Source: Bacteroidales bacterium UBA1266 (lineage in GTDB: Bacteria > Bacteroidota > Bacteroidia > Bacteroidales > WCHB1-69). From it: a stretch of 5,577 nucleotides of DNA. Location: assembly GCA_002308135.1 (NCBI GenBank), contig DBVK01000158.1:15260-20836 (forward strand), written 5' to 3'. The notes under the pieces were generated by a model. It saw only the letters and a list, made by a program, of their open reading frames with translations. It was not told the DNA's origin and ran no database searches. The translations under genes and the position numbers were made by a program. Below, piece by piece: positions 1 through 5,577 of the stretch (positions within the stretch are counted from its first letter, which is position 1; each line of letters starts with the position of its first letter).

Positions 1-1095
1 CCCCGCCACTACATGAATGACCGGAATGGCAGCCGCCGCCAGCTGCATGTCCGCAGTGAACACAGCGGCCACCCGCATGGGAATGGCAAGCATCAGCAGC
101 ACCAAAGGCAGCGCACTCAAAAGACTGTTCTCCCCGATTTTCCACAGCAGCCGCTCCACCTGATGCGCTTTCCCCTCTCCAATAATTCTGCTTGTCAGGG
201 TATTGGCCGTTGATGCAAACGCTATACCGGGAATAATCAGCACCATGTACACGCTGCGCACCATGGATGAGACCCCTATGGCTATCCCGCCCATTTTCTC
301 AATAAACACAAAGAAAACAAACCAGGAGCCGAAAGAGAACAGGCGCTGCAGCATACTGGGGAAGGCGACGGTCAGTATATTGCGGAACAGCGCCGGCTGC
401 AGGGAGTGTATGCGGAACAAACCATAGGATTCCGGAACCGTCACAAACGTATATAACCAGAAAAAGCAGAAGGCGCAAACCTCCGCCACCAGTGAGGCGA
501 CCGCCGCTCCTCCCACGCCCATGCATGGCATTCCTAACTTTCCGAAAATCAGTGTATAATCCAGAAAAATGTTCACAACTGCCATAATCAGCGTGGAAAA
601 AGCAATGACCCGTGTCCGGGAAATCCCCACATAAAAGGAGCGGAACAAATAGTTGAACACCACGAAAAAGATACCGAACTGCCTATAGTTCAAATATTCA
701 AAAGCGTACGCGCGTATGTCCTCCGATTGGATGAGGTGGGGCATGAACCAGCCCCTGCAGAAAAACAGCACACTGAACAGCAGCAGCCCCAAGCCGCTCA
801 CAAAAACCGTCCCATGGAAAAACACCACGCCAATCTGGTCGAAGCGCGCCTCCCCGTAACGCCGGGCCACAAAAATCTGTATGCCTACGGCAAAGCCCAT
901 GGCAAGGGTGGTGAACACAAAATAATACAGGCCGGCCATCATGGAGGCGCTAAGCTGCAAAGCGCCCACATGCCCTAAGAAAGCTGTGTCCGTAAACGTA
1001 ATGATAGTCTGTGCCAGGTTCCCCAGCATAATGGGCAGCGCAATGCGCCAGATTTCCCGATGGGAAACAGCAATTTTCCCGGCCATTTTTTCCAT
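1..1095 (-). CDS. MATE family efflux transporter (C-terminus cut by window edge)
   Basis: This is an inner-membrane antiporter of the multidrug and toxic compound extrusion family, which exports cationic drugs or metabolites in exchange for H+ or Na+. My reverse-strand translation is open for 365 codons to the window edge and is strongly hydrophobic, with about nine or ten membrane-spanning stretches. The N-terminus has the family pattern IWRIALPIMLGNLAQ, then TFTDTAFLGHVG near residues 33-44. Asp36 in that stretch matches the conserved N-lobe acidic residue in TM1 of NorM-type pumps. A second-lobe start resembling TM7 (AFPSMLQRLFSFGSW) follows at about residues 240-255. MATE proteins usually have 440-460 residues, so roughly 80-95 are missing. 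I chose the ATG at 1095 (MEKMAGK); an in-frame ATG at 1086 is the alternative. The gene diverges from the repeat-protein gene across 88 bases. The family is clear, but the substrate and the NorM versus DinF subgroup are not. Confidence 0.93.
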   Translation of the reverse strand, partial: MEKMAGKIAVSHREIWRIALPIMLGNLAQTIITFTDTAFLGHVGALQLSASMMAGLYYFVFTTLAMGFAVGIQIFVARRYGEARFDQIGVVFFHGTVFVSGLGLLLFSVLFFCRGWFMPHLIQSEDIRAYAFEYLNYRQFGIFFVVFNYLFRSFYVGISRTRVIAFSTLIMAVVNIFLDYTLIFGKLGMPCMGVGGAAVASLVAEVCAFCFFWLYTFVTVPESYGLFRIHSLQPALFRNILTVAFPSMLQRLFSFGSWFVFFVFIEKMGGIAIGVSSMVRSVYMVLIIPGIAFASTANTLTSRIIGEGKAHQVERLLWKIGENSLLSALPLVLLMLAIPMRVAAVFTADMQLAAAAIPVIHVVAG

Positions 1096-1183
1096 ATTTT
1101 TGATTAACGAAAGAAAAGCCGTAAAATTTTGCAATATTTTTTTTTCTTTTTCGTTTTAGCTAAGATTTCAAATTTTATACGGT
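1096..1183. promoter_or_regulatory. AT-rich divergent intergenic region
   Basis: These 88 bases separate the start codons of the divergent MATE and repeat-protein genes, so they should hold promoters for both directions. The stretch is very AT-rich, including a T-rich run at about 1135-1155, in clear contrast to the GC-richer genes around it. I found no convincing Shine-Dalgarno sequence before either start, which is normal in Bacteroidetes, where A/T-rich leaders are common. No strong inverted repeat that would suggest an operator or riboswitch is visible. The promoter role is inferred from the gene arrangement. Confidence 0.55.
1099..1131 (+). promoter_or_regulatory. Possible Bacteroidetes-type promoter for the repeat-protein/rimO unit
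   Basis: TTTG at 1099-1102 is followed, after 21 bases, by AAATTTTG at 1124-1131. The known primary sigma (SigABfr) consensus of Bacteroidetes is TTTG, 19-21 bases, TAnnTTTG. The -33 element and the spacing fit, and the -7 element matches in all fixed positions except the first T. Transcription would start near 1138-1140, giving a leader of about 45 bases before the ATG at 1184. The region is AT-rich, so a chance match is quite possible. I saw no comparable match for the leftward MATE gene. Confidence 0.3.
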
Positions 1184-2458
1184 ATGAAACGTTTTTATAT
1201 TCTCCTTGCCCTGCTGTGCTTTTCCGGCATGTCCCTGTTTGCGCAATACCAAATCAACTACTGGGAAAACGGGAAAAAGAAAGAAGAGGGTAAAATCATC
1301 AACGGACTGGCGGACAGCGTCTGGACATATTACCACGCCAACGGCAACAAATCCAGCCAAGGGAATTATCGCATGGGCGTAAAGACAGGCTTGTGGCAAT
1401 CCTGGCATTACAATGGGAACCCCGCAACGTTCATGGACTACAACAGCGGGCATTTCAAGAGCCTGTACAAAAACGGCGGACTGGAATGCGAAGGCACCGT
1501 GATAAACGACATACGGGAAGGCCACTGGGAGTTCTACCATCCCAACGGGAAACTGAGCAAACGCTGCACTTACCTGCATGACTCCCTGGACGGCAAATGC
1601 GTGGAATTCTATGACAACGGCATCAAGTCGTTCGAAGGGATATACCGTAACAACGCCCTGATCGGCCTGGGCACCTGGTGGTACGAGAACGGCAAAATCG
1701 AAATGCAGGGCTATTCTGTAGAAGGCCTGCAAGACAGCGTCTGGAATTTCTATTATCCTAACGGACAGCTGGGAAGCACCGGACATTTCCGCCAGGGCAA
1801 ACAGGAGGGCCGTTGGGTGTATTACTACGAAACCGGAGAGAAATGGAAGGAAGGCCATTTTGTGAACGGAAACCGGGAAGGGACATGGACCGCCTGGTTC
1901 GAGAACGGGAAAAAACAACGGGAAGGCAATTTCGCCAACAACAAGGAGGAAGGCTTGTGGAATTCCTGGTATGCCAACGGGCGCAAGGAGGACATGGGCT
2001 TTTTCAAGGCCGGAGCCATGTGCATGGAATGGAACGGATGGCATGAAAACGGAAACCGCCGCTACACCGCCCATTATTTGAACAACCAAAAGCACGGAAG
2101 CTACGTCTACTATTGGGAAAACGGCGTGGTGAACCAGCGCGGCGACTTTAAAAAGGGAATGCGCACCAACAAATGGGAATATTTCACCCAAAGCGGAAAC
2201 CCTTTGAATTCAGGAAGCTATAAAAACGACAAGAAAAACGGCACCTGGAATTTCTACGGCCAGCACGGCAACCTGATCCGCACCCAATCGTTCAAGAATG
2301 ACATGCCGCACGGCAAATGGGTGGAATACAGCCCCCAAGGGGAGAAAATAGCCGAAGGGAGCTACAAAAACGCGGTCAAAAACGGCACCTGGACGTACTA
2401 TAACAAAGGTGCGGTCCATTATCAGGTGACCTACAAACAAGGATTGAAAGCGGAATAA
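1184..2458 (+). CDS. Secreted YwqK/MORN-type repeat protein, about 16 units of 24 residues
   Basis: The 424-residue protein begins with a signal peptide (positive MKR, hydrophobic core at residues 4-19, likely cleavage after Ala20 in SLFA|QYQ), so it should be exported. Nearly all the rest is tandem repeats. Each unit has a first half like xxxxEGxYxNG and a second half like xxxGxWxxYxxNG. The closing Gly falls at residues 30, 54, 78, 98, 122, 146, 170, 194, 218, 242, 266, 290, 314, 338, 362, 386 and 409. The period is therefore 24 except for one 20-residue unit (79-98) and one 23-residue unit (387-409); a 15-residue partial unit ends the protein. Databases often label this family 'toxin-antitoxin system YwqK family antitoxin', but here there is no toxin partner and the protein is secreted. 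MORN-like units form short beta-hairpins, so an elongated beta scaffold or binding surface is likely; the ligand is unknown. No catalytic domain, lipobox or C-terminal sorting domain is visible. rimO follows nine bases later. Confidence 0.92.
   Translation: MKRFYILLALLCFSGMSLFAQYQINYWENGKKKEEGKIINGLADSVWTYYHANGNKSSQGNYRMGVKTGLWQSWHYNGNPATFMDYNSGHFKSLYKNGGLECEGTVINDIREGHWEFYHPNGKLSKRCTYLHDSLDGKCVEFYDNGIKSFEGIYRNNALIGLGTWWYENGKIEMQGYSVEGLQDSVWNFYYPNGQLGSTGHFRQGKQEGRWVYYYETGEKWKEGHFVNGNREGTWTAWFENGKKQREGNFANNKEEGLWNSWYANGRKEDMGFFKAGAMCMEWNGWHENGNRRYTAHYLNNQKHGSYVYYWENGVVNQRGDFKKGMRTNKWEYFTQSGNPLNSGSYKNDKKNGTWNFYGQHGNLIRTQSFKNDMPHGKWVEYSPQGEKIAEGSYKNAVKNGTWTYYNKGAVHYQVTYKQGLKAE
1271..2455 (+). 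repeat. 72-base coding tandem repeat (24-residue YwqK/MORN units)
   Basis: Sixteen tandem units plus a partial one lie inside the repeat-protein gene. Fourteen are exactly 72 bases, one is 60 (1415-1474) and one is 69. The DNA copies have diverged strongly, and conservation is mostly at the protein level. Two exceptions are visible. A 16-base identity, AAAAACGGCACCTGGA, occurs at 2234-2249 and 2378-2393, exactly two units (144 bases) apart. A 13-base identity, GACAGCGTCTGGA, occurs at 1313-1325 and 1733-1745, which is 420 bases or six units including the short one. The array therefore looks old and under protein-level selection, not recently expanded. Confidence 0.88.
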
Positions 2459-2467
2459 ACGCCATTC

Positions 2468-3817
2468 ATGCTCACACTGCAACATTTTGTCATGAGCGTG
2501 CCGCGTCCGCTATACCGCCCGTCCCCAAAGGATGGGGTCAATATCCTTACCTTAGGCTGCGACAAGAACACCGTTGACTCCGAACAACTGGCCGCCCAGC
2601 TGCAGGCCAACGGATACCAAGTGACGCTGGACGCCACCACCGTCCAGCCCATCACCATCGTGAACACCTGCGGTTTTATTAACGACTCTAAAATGCAATC
2701 CATTGAAACACTGCTCGATTGCATTTCTGAAAAACAAAAGGGGAACATAAGGTTACTGCTCGTTTTCGGCTGCCTGTCGCAACGCTACCGCGACGAACTT
2801 CGGACGGAAATGCCGGAAGTGGACGCCTGGTTCGGGGTAAACGACCTGGCCGGCATACTCTCCTGCCTGCAAGCGGAAGTCCAGCCCGCCCTGCTGACCC
2901 GGCGGATACTGAGCACCCCCTCTCACTATGCCTACCTGAAAATCTCGGAAGGCTGCAACCACGGCTGCGCTTTCTGCGCCATACCGCTTATAAAGGGGAA
3001 ACACGTTTCCCGTCCTATGGACAGCCTTTTGGAGGAAGCCCGCATACTGGCCGACAGAGGGGTAAGGGAATTGATACTGGTCGCCCAGGATTTGAGCAGT
3101 TACGGCATAGACCTGTACCAGAAACGCGAACTGGCCAAACTGCTGGAGGGTCTGGTCCGGATACCGCAGCTGCAATGGATACGCATGCACTATGTCTACC
3201 CCAACCATTTTCCGGTGGAGATACTGGATGTGATGCGGGAGCATCCGCAACTCTGCCACTACCTGGACATTCCCCTGCAGCATATCGACAACGAATTGCT
3301 GCATTCCATGAAACGCAACATCACGGGTGACGAAATCCGCCGCCTGCTGGATGAAATACGCAGCCGCATACCGGACATCGCCTTGCGCACCTCCCTTATC
3401 GTGGGCTATCCAGGGGAAAGCGCCAAAAAATTCAAGGCACTGCTCGATTTCGTGGAAAAGACCCGTTTCGACCGTTTGGGCGTGTTCACCTACTCCCACG
3501 AGGAGAACACACCCGCCTATCTTTTGAAAGACCGTATTTCCCAGGCGGAGAAGGAGAGAAGGAAAGAGGAAGTCATGTGGCTGCAGGAGGGAATCTCCCT
3601 GCAGAAAAACAAAGCGAGAATAGGCCAGGAAATGAAAGTGCTGATTGACAGCCGGAACGCCACCCACTACATAGGGCGCAGCCAATACGACTCCCCCGAC
3701 GTGGACAACAACGTCTTGCTCAACCGCAAAACCAACCGTTGCGTTGTGGGCGAGTTCTGCAAGGTGAAAATCACCCGGGCGGAAAGCTTTGACCTGACAG
3801 GGCATGTGATTCCCTGA
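2468..3817 (+). CDS. rimO: Ribosomal protein S12 methylthiotransferase RimO
   Basis: RimO is a cytoplasmic radical-SAM enzyme that adds a beta-methylthio group to a conserved Asp of ribosomal protein uS12, using two 4Fe-4S clusters. In this 449-residue protein the N-terminal UPF0004 domain supplies Cys31 (TLGCDKN), Cys68 (NTCGF) and Cys102 (FGCLSQR) for the auxiliary cluster. The radical-SAM CxxxCxxC motif is Cys163, Cys167 and Cys170 (GCNHGCAFC). Family motifs follow: QDLSSYGIDLY (about 207-217), YLDIPLQHIDNE (about 245-256) and RTSLIVGYPGES (about 287-298). The last 70 or so residues fit a TRAM substrate-binding domain. The DLSSYG motif favours RimO over MiaB and MtaB. The start is uncertain: the ATG at 2468 gives about 23 residues before the conserved core, and the in-frame ATG at 2492 is a good alternative. 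The gene lies nine bases after the repeat-protein gene, with no separate promoter seen, so it is probably co-transcribed. The stop is seven bases from the opposing EEP-fold gene. Confidence 0.95.
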   Translation: MLTLQHFVMSVPRPLYRPSPKDGVNILTLGCDKNTVDSEQLAAQLQANGYQVTLDATTVQPITIVNTCGFINDSKMQSIETLLDCISEKQKGNIRLLLVFGCLSQRYRDELRTEMPEVDAWFGVNDLAGILSCLQAEVQPALLTRRILSTPSHYAYLKISEGCNHGCAFCAIPLIKGKHVSRPMDSLLEEARILADRGVRELILVAQDLSSYGIDLYQKRELAKLLEGLVRIPQLQWIRMHYVYPNHFPVEILDVMREHPQLCHYLDIPLQHIDNELLHSMKRNITGDEIRRLLDEIRSRIPDIALRTSLIVGYPGESAKKFKALLDFVEKTRFDRLGVFTYSHEENTPAYLLKDRISQAEKERRKEEVMWLQEGISLQKNKARIGQEMKVLIDSRNATHYIGRSQYDSPDVDNNVLLNRKTNRCVVGEFCKVKITRAESFDLTGHVIP

Positions 3818-3824
3818 ACAACAC

Positions 3825-4886
3825 CTAGAACTTCAAATCCAGCATAATCGGCAAATGATCCGAAAAGCCGCCCTGGTATTTGCGGCCGACAAAGGTACGG
3901 TAAGGCTTCTTACCCAAATATTTTTCGTCTTCCACAAGCATAAAGGGCATCGCAAAAATGCATACCGGTCCCGCCACATGGTAGGAAGCCTGCTCCTGTA
4001 ACATGGACGGAGCCACTACAAACTGGTCCAACACTGACCACATCCGCTGGTATTTGTGCGTTCCCACCCCGTTTTTCCCTACATAAGGGTACATTAAGTT
4101 CATCCACGTGCCTTCCCCCGCCTCCGCCGTATCCAATACCGCATGCAAATAATAGCGCATGCTGCTGTCTGTGGGCGAATCGTTGAAATCCCCCATGGCC
4201 AGCACACAAGCCTGCGGTTGCTGCTGGCGTATGGCCTCCATACGGGAACGCAGCAGGGAGGCTATAAAAGTGCGTTTGCTGATGGTCGCCTTGTATCCGC
4301 CGTAGCGGGACGTAAAATGGTTTACAAAGAGGTGCAGGGTGTCGTCCGCTCCATTGGCAATACCTTTAACATACAGTATATCACGTGTATGCGTATTGCT
4401 TTGGTGAATAAAACGCACCGGAACCGCCTCCGAATGCAACACCTGGAATCGCTCCGGACGATACAGCAGCGCCACATCAATGCCCCTGGGGTCCGGGGAA
4501 TCGAAATGCACATAGCGGTACGCGTAGGCTTTGAGCGGTGTCTGGTGTATCAGGGTTTTCAGCACCTGCTCGTTCTCCACCTCCGCCAGACCGATCACCT
4601 CCGGCGGATCCCAGCCGCCCATGGCCAGCATGACTTTCGCCATGTGATTCGCCTTGGTATAATAGCGGTAATACGTCCAATGGTTGGCGCCGGAAGGCGT
4701 GAAATCCATATCGTTTTTCGTCGAATCCCGTTCCGGATAAAAGAAATTCTCCAAATTGTAGAAACACACCCGGAGACTGTGCGTGCGAAACGTATCCGCA
4801 TAACAGGGGCAAAACGAAGGGTCAGGCTGCGCATAGGCCGACAGGCTCAGGCAAACCGCAAACAACAAAGGCAAAAAAACTTTCAT
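3825..4886 (-). CDS. Secreted endonuclease/exonuclease/phosphatase (EEP) family protein
   Basis: This is a metal-dependent phosphodiesterase/nuclease-fold protein, predicted to be exported. From the ATG at 4886 it has 353 residues and a clean signal peptide (MK, hydrophobic core, cleavage after Ala19 in SAYA|Q). The EEP motifs appear in order: FYNLENFF (Asn44, Glu46, Asn47), LAEVENE (Glu102/Glu104, metal-binding region), FVNHFTSR (Asn189, His190), GDFNDSP (Asp233, Asn235), LDQFVV (Asp287) and SDHLPI (Asp343, His344). The fold and the catalytic His/Asp/Asn set therefore seem intact. The family includes DNases, sphingomyelinases and inositol phosphatases, and sequence alone does not choose among them. 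The usual neighbours of a secreted nuclease system are absent. In-frame starts upstream are ATG at 4910 and 4916 and TTG at 4922 (the last overlapping the queD stop); I prefer 4886 because it gives the most typical signal peptide. The gene is last in the apparent queD operon and converges on rimO. Confidence 0.9.
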   Translation of the reverse strand: MKVFLPLLFAVCLSLSAYAQPDPSFCPCYADTFRTHSLRVCFYNLENFFYPERDSTKNDMDFTPSGANHWTYYRYYTKANHMAKVMLAMGGWDPPEVIGLAEVENEQVLKTLIHQTPLKAYAYRYVHFDSPDPRGIDVALLYRPERFQVLHSEAVPVRFIHQSNTHTRDILYVKGIANGADDTLHLFVNHFTSRYGGYKATISKRTFIASLLRSRMEAIRQQQPQACVLAMGDFNDSPTDSSMRYYLHAVLDTAEAGEGTWMNLMYPYVGKNGVGTHKYQRMWSVLDQFVVAPSMLQEQASYHVAGPVCIFAMPFMLVEDEKYLGKKPYRTFVGRKYQGGFSDHLPIMLDLKF

Positions 4887-4918
4887 AATTAAGGGTTTAG
4901 TGATTCTCATGGACATAA

Positions 4919-5368
4919 TCAAAGGTTATCCTCCGCATACCATTCCGCATAGGACGAGGCGGTCTCCGCGAGACGCAGGCTATGCAAACGGACGTTTTCT
5001 GGGAGATGCGGACGCAGCATTTCCGCGAAATGGCACAGCATCAATTCCGAAGTAGGCTGATACTGAAGCAGTTCCACCTTGTCATAGTGCCGCTTCAATT
5101 GGGCGACCAAATCCCCATCCACGGCGGTGTTCAGCACCAGGGCATGGTCAAAACGCGAAACAATCCGCTCTTCCACCAGGTGTTTCAAATCGGAAAAATC
5201 CATCAGCATGCCGCACTTGGGGGAGGCCTTGTCTTCCGTCACACAACCCGTAACGGTCACGGACAGCTCATAGGAATGCCCGTGGATATTCCGGCACAAG
5301 CCGTCATAGCCTACCAAGGCATGCGCCATTTCAAAATGGAATTTTTTGGTGATGCGAATCCTTCCCAT
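4919..5368 (-). CDS. queD: 6-carboxy-5,6,7,8-tetrahydropterin synthase QueD
   Basis: QueD converts 7,8-dihydroneopterin triphosphate to 6-carboxytetrahydropterin, the second step in making the preQ0/queuosine base of tRNA wobble position 34. The 149-residue protein has the PTPS fold motifs: the FHFEMAHAL start with zinc ligand His16, then CRNIHGHSYEL with the catalytic Cys25 and zinc ligands His29 and His31. Next come GMLMDFSDLK, then FDHALVLN with the Asp74-His75 pair, PTSE with Glu108, and LAETASSYAEW with the pterin-anchoring Glu135. Every key residue I look for is present and the length is somewhat above the roughly 120 residues of E. coli QueD. I chose the ATG at 5368 because the protein then starts right at the conserved beta strand and lies one base after the preceding stop; the reading frame stays open upstream, but that part overlaps the previous gene and resembles nothing. 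QueE, QueC and FolE are not in the window. A spaced EEP-fold gene follows 32 bases later. Confidence 0.94.
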   Translation of the reverse strand: MGRIRITKKFHFEMAHALVGYDGLCRNIHGHSYELSVTVTGCVTEDKASPKCGMLMDFSDLKHLVEERIVSRFDHALVLNTAVDGDLVAQLKRHYDKVELLQYQPTSELMLCHFAEMLRPHLPENVRLHSLRLAETASSYAEWYAEDNL

Positions 5369-5369
5369 G

Positions 5370-5577
5370 CTATTTCCCCATCTGCGCCACGGCCCAATCC
5401 AACGCTTCCTGCAGCCACTCCTGACGAATAGGGGCAATGGCCTGCTGCTTCGTCAGCATCTCTGCCATTGCACGGGATTGCCCAATGTCCTCTTTAGCCA
5501 TACGGTACACTTCGTCCCAAGACAGCGGACGACGGGCCAGTCCCTCCGTCTGCGCCTGCACCGCCACATCGGCGGCG
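5370..5577 (-). CDS. Unidentified gene, C-terminal 68 residues only
   Basis: The reading frame enters at the right edge and ends with TAG at 5370-5372, one base before the queD start, so the two are almost certainly co-transcribed. The visible 68 residues are helical and soluble-looking, with no membrane segment. They include GLARRPLSWDEVYRMAKED and end in WLQEALDWAVAQMGK. I do not recognise the family with confidence. The stretch around VAVQAQTEGLARRPLSWDEV is faintly like the C-terminal helix region of malic enzymes, but the 40 or so residues after it do not help, and I would not name it from this. Apparent starts inside the fragment are not real starts, since the frame stays open to the edge. 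A queuosine or pterin role suggested by the neighbour is only a guess. Confidence 0.7.
   Translation of the reverse strand, partial: AADVAVQAQTEGLARRPLSWDEVYRMAKEDIGQSRAMAEMLTKQQAIAPIRQEWLQEALDWAVAQMGK

Noticed and set aside
13..978. Several short open frames on both strands in the first kilobase
   Set aside because: All lie within the MATE coding region, which reads continuously in one frame from 1095 to the window edge.
1121..1155. Inverted AAAATTTT/T-rich run as an intrinsic terminator
   Set aside because: The possible stem is AT-only and weak, and it lies at the 5' ends of both divergent genes, where no transcript is expected to stop.
1214..1222. Possible lipoprotein signal at Cys12 of the repeat protein
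   Set aside because: The residues before Cys12 (ALL) do not fit a lipobox, and Cys12 lies in the middle of the hydrophobic core, with a better cleavage site after Ala20.
1175..2191. A 338-codon open frame on the minus strand opposite the repeat-protein gene
   Set aside because: It is antisense to a gene with a signal peptide and a clear protein-level repeat. Its own translation merely mirrors that repeat and shows no recognised domain.
1184..2458. Toxin-antitoxin module, suggested by the common 'YwqK family antitoxin' database label
   Set aside because: No toxin-like small gene is adjacent, and the protein has a signal peptide, which does not suit a cytoplasmic antitoxin.
2753..3805. A 350-codon open frame on the minus strand opposite rimO
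   Set aside because: rimO carries all six cluster cysteines and its family motifs. The antisense product resembles nothing and arises from codon composition.
4143..4892. A 249-codon open frame on the plus strand opposite the EEP-fold gene
   Set aside because: The minus strand holds every EEP motif in order. The plus-strand product is rich in Arg/His/Ile with no domain, as expected for a shadow.

Overview
The window looks like chromosomal DNA from a member of the Bacteroidetes, probably order Bacteroidales. The evidence is the style of the proteins: secreted proteins whose signal peptides end in Ala-Gln, a RimO and an exo/endonuclease-phosphatase protein of the Bacteroidales type, weak or absent Shine-Dalgarno sites, and one possible TTTG / TAnnTTTG-like promoter. 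The species cannot be told from this sequence. Apart from an AT-rich 88-base intergenic region, the window is almost entirely coding. I saw no mobile element, CRISPR array, tRNA or rRNA.

Layout. A MATE-family multidrug/cation efflux gene runs leftward from 1095 and leaves the window at base 1, so its C-terminus is missing. Across a short AT-rich divergent promoter region, a rightward pair begins. The first gene (1184-2458) encodes a secreted protein made almost wholly of YwqK/MORN-type repeats with a 24-residue period. The second (2468-3817), nine bases later, is rimO, the ribosomal protein S12 methylthiotransferase. Seven bases beyond rimO the next gene ends on the opposite strand. Reading leftward from the right edge, the minus strand carries the 3' end of an unidentified gene (stop at 5370), then queD (5368-4919) one base later, then a secreted endonuclease/exonuclease/phosphatase-fold protein (4886-3825). 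These three are probably one transcription unit.

How the genes relate. RimO modifies the ribosome, and QueD makes the pterin precursor of queuosine, a tRNA wobble modification. Both serve translation, but they sit in opposing transcription units, so the proximity may mean nothing. Two exported proteins (the repeat protein and the EEP-fold protein) are each joined to a cytoplasmic RNA/ribosome-modification enzyme. I see no sign of a new multi-gene system. The most distinctive object is the repeat protein, with an unusually strict period and no indel across twelve consecutive units.
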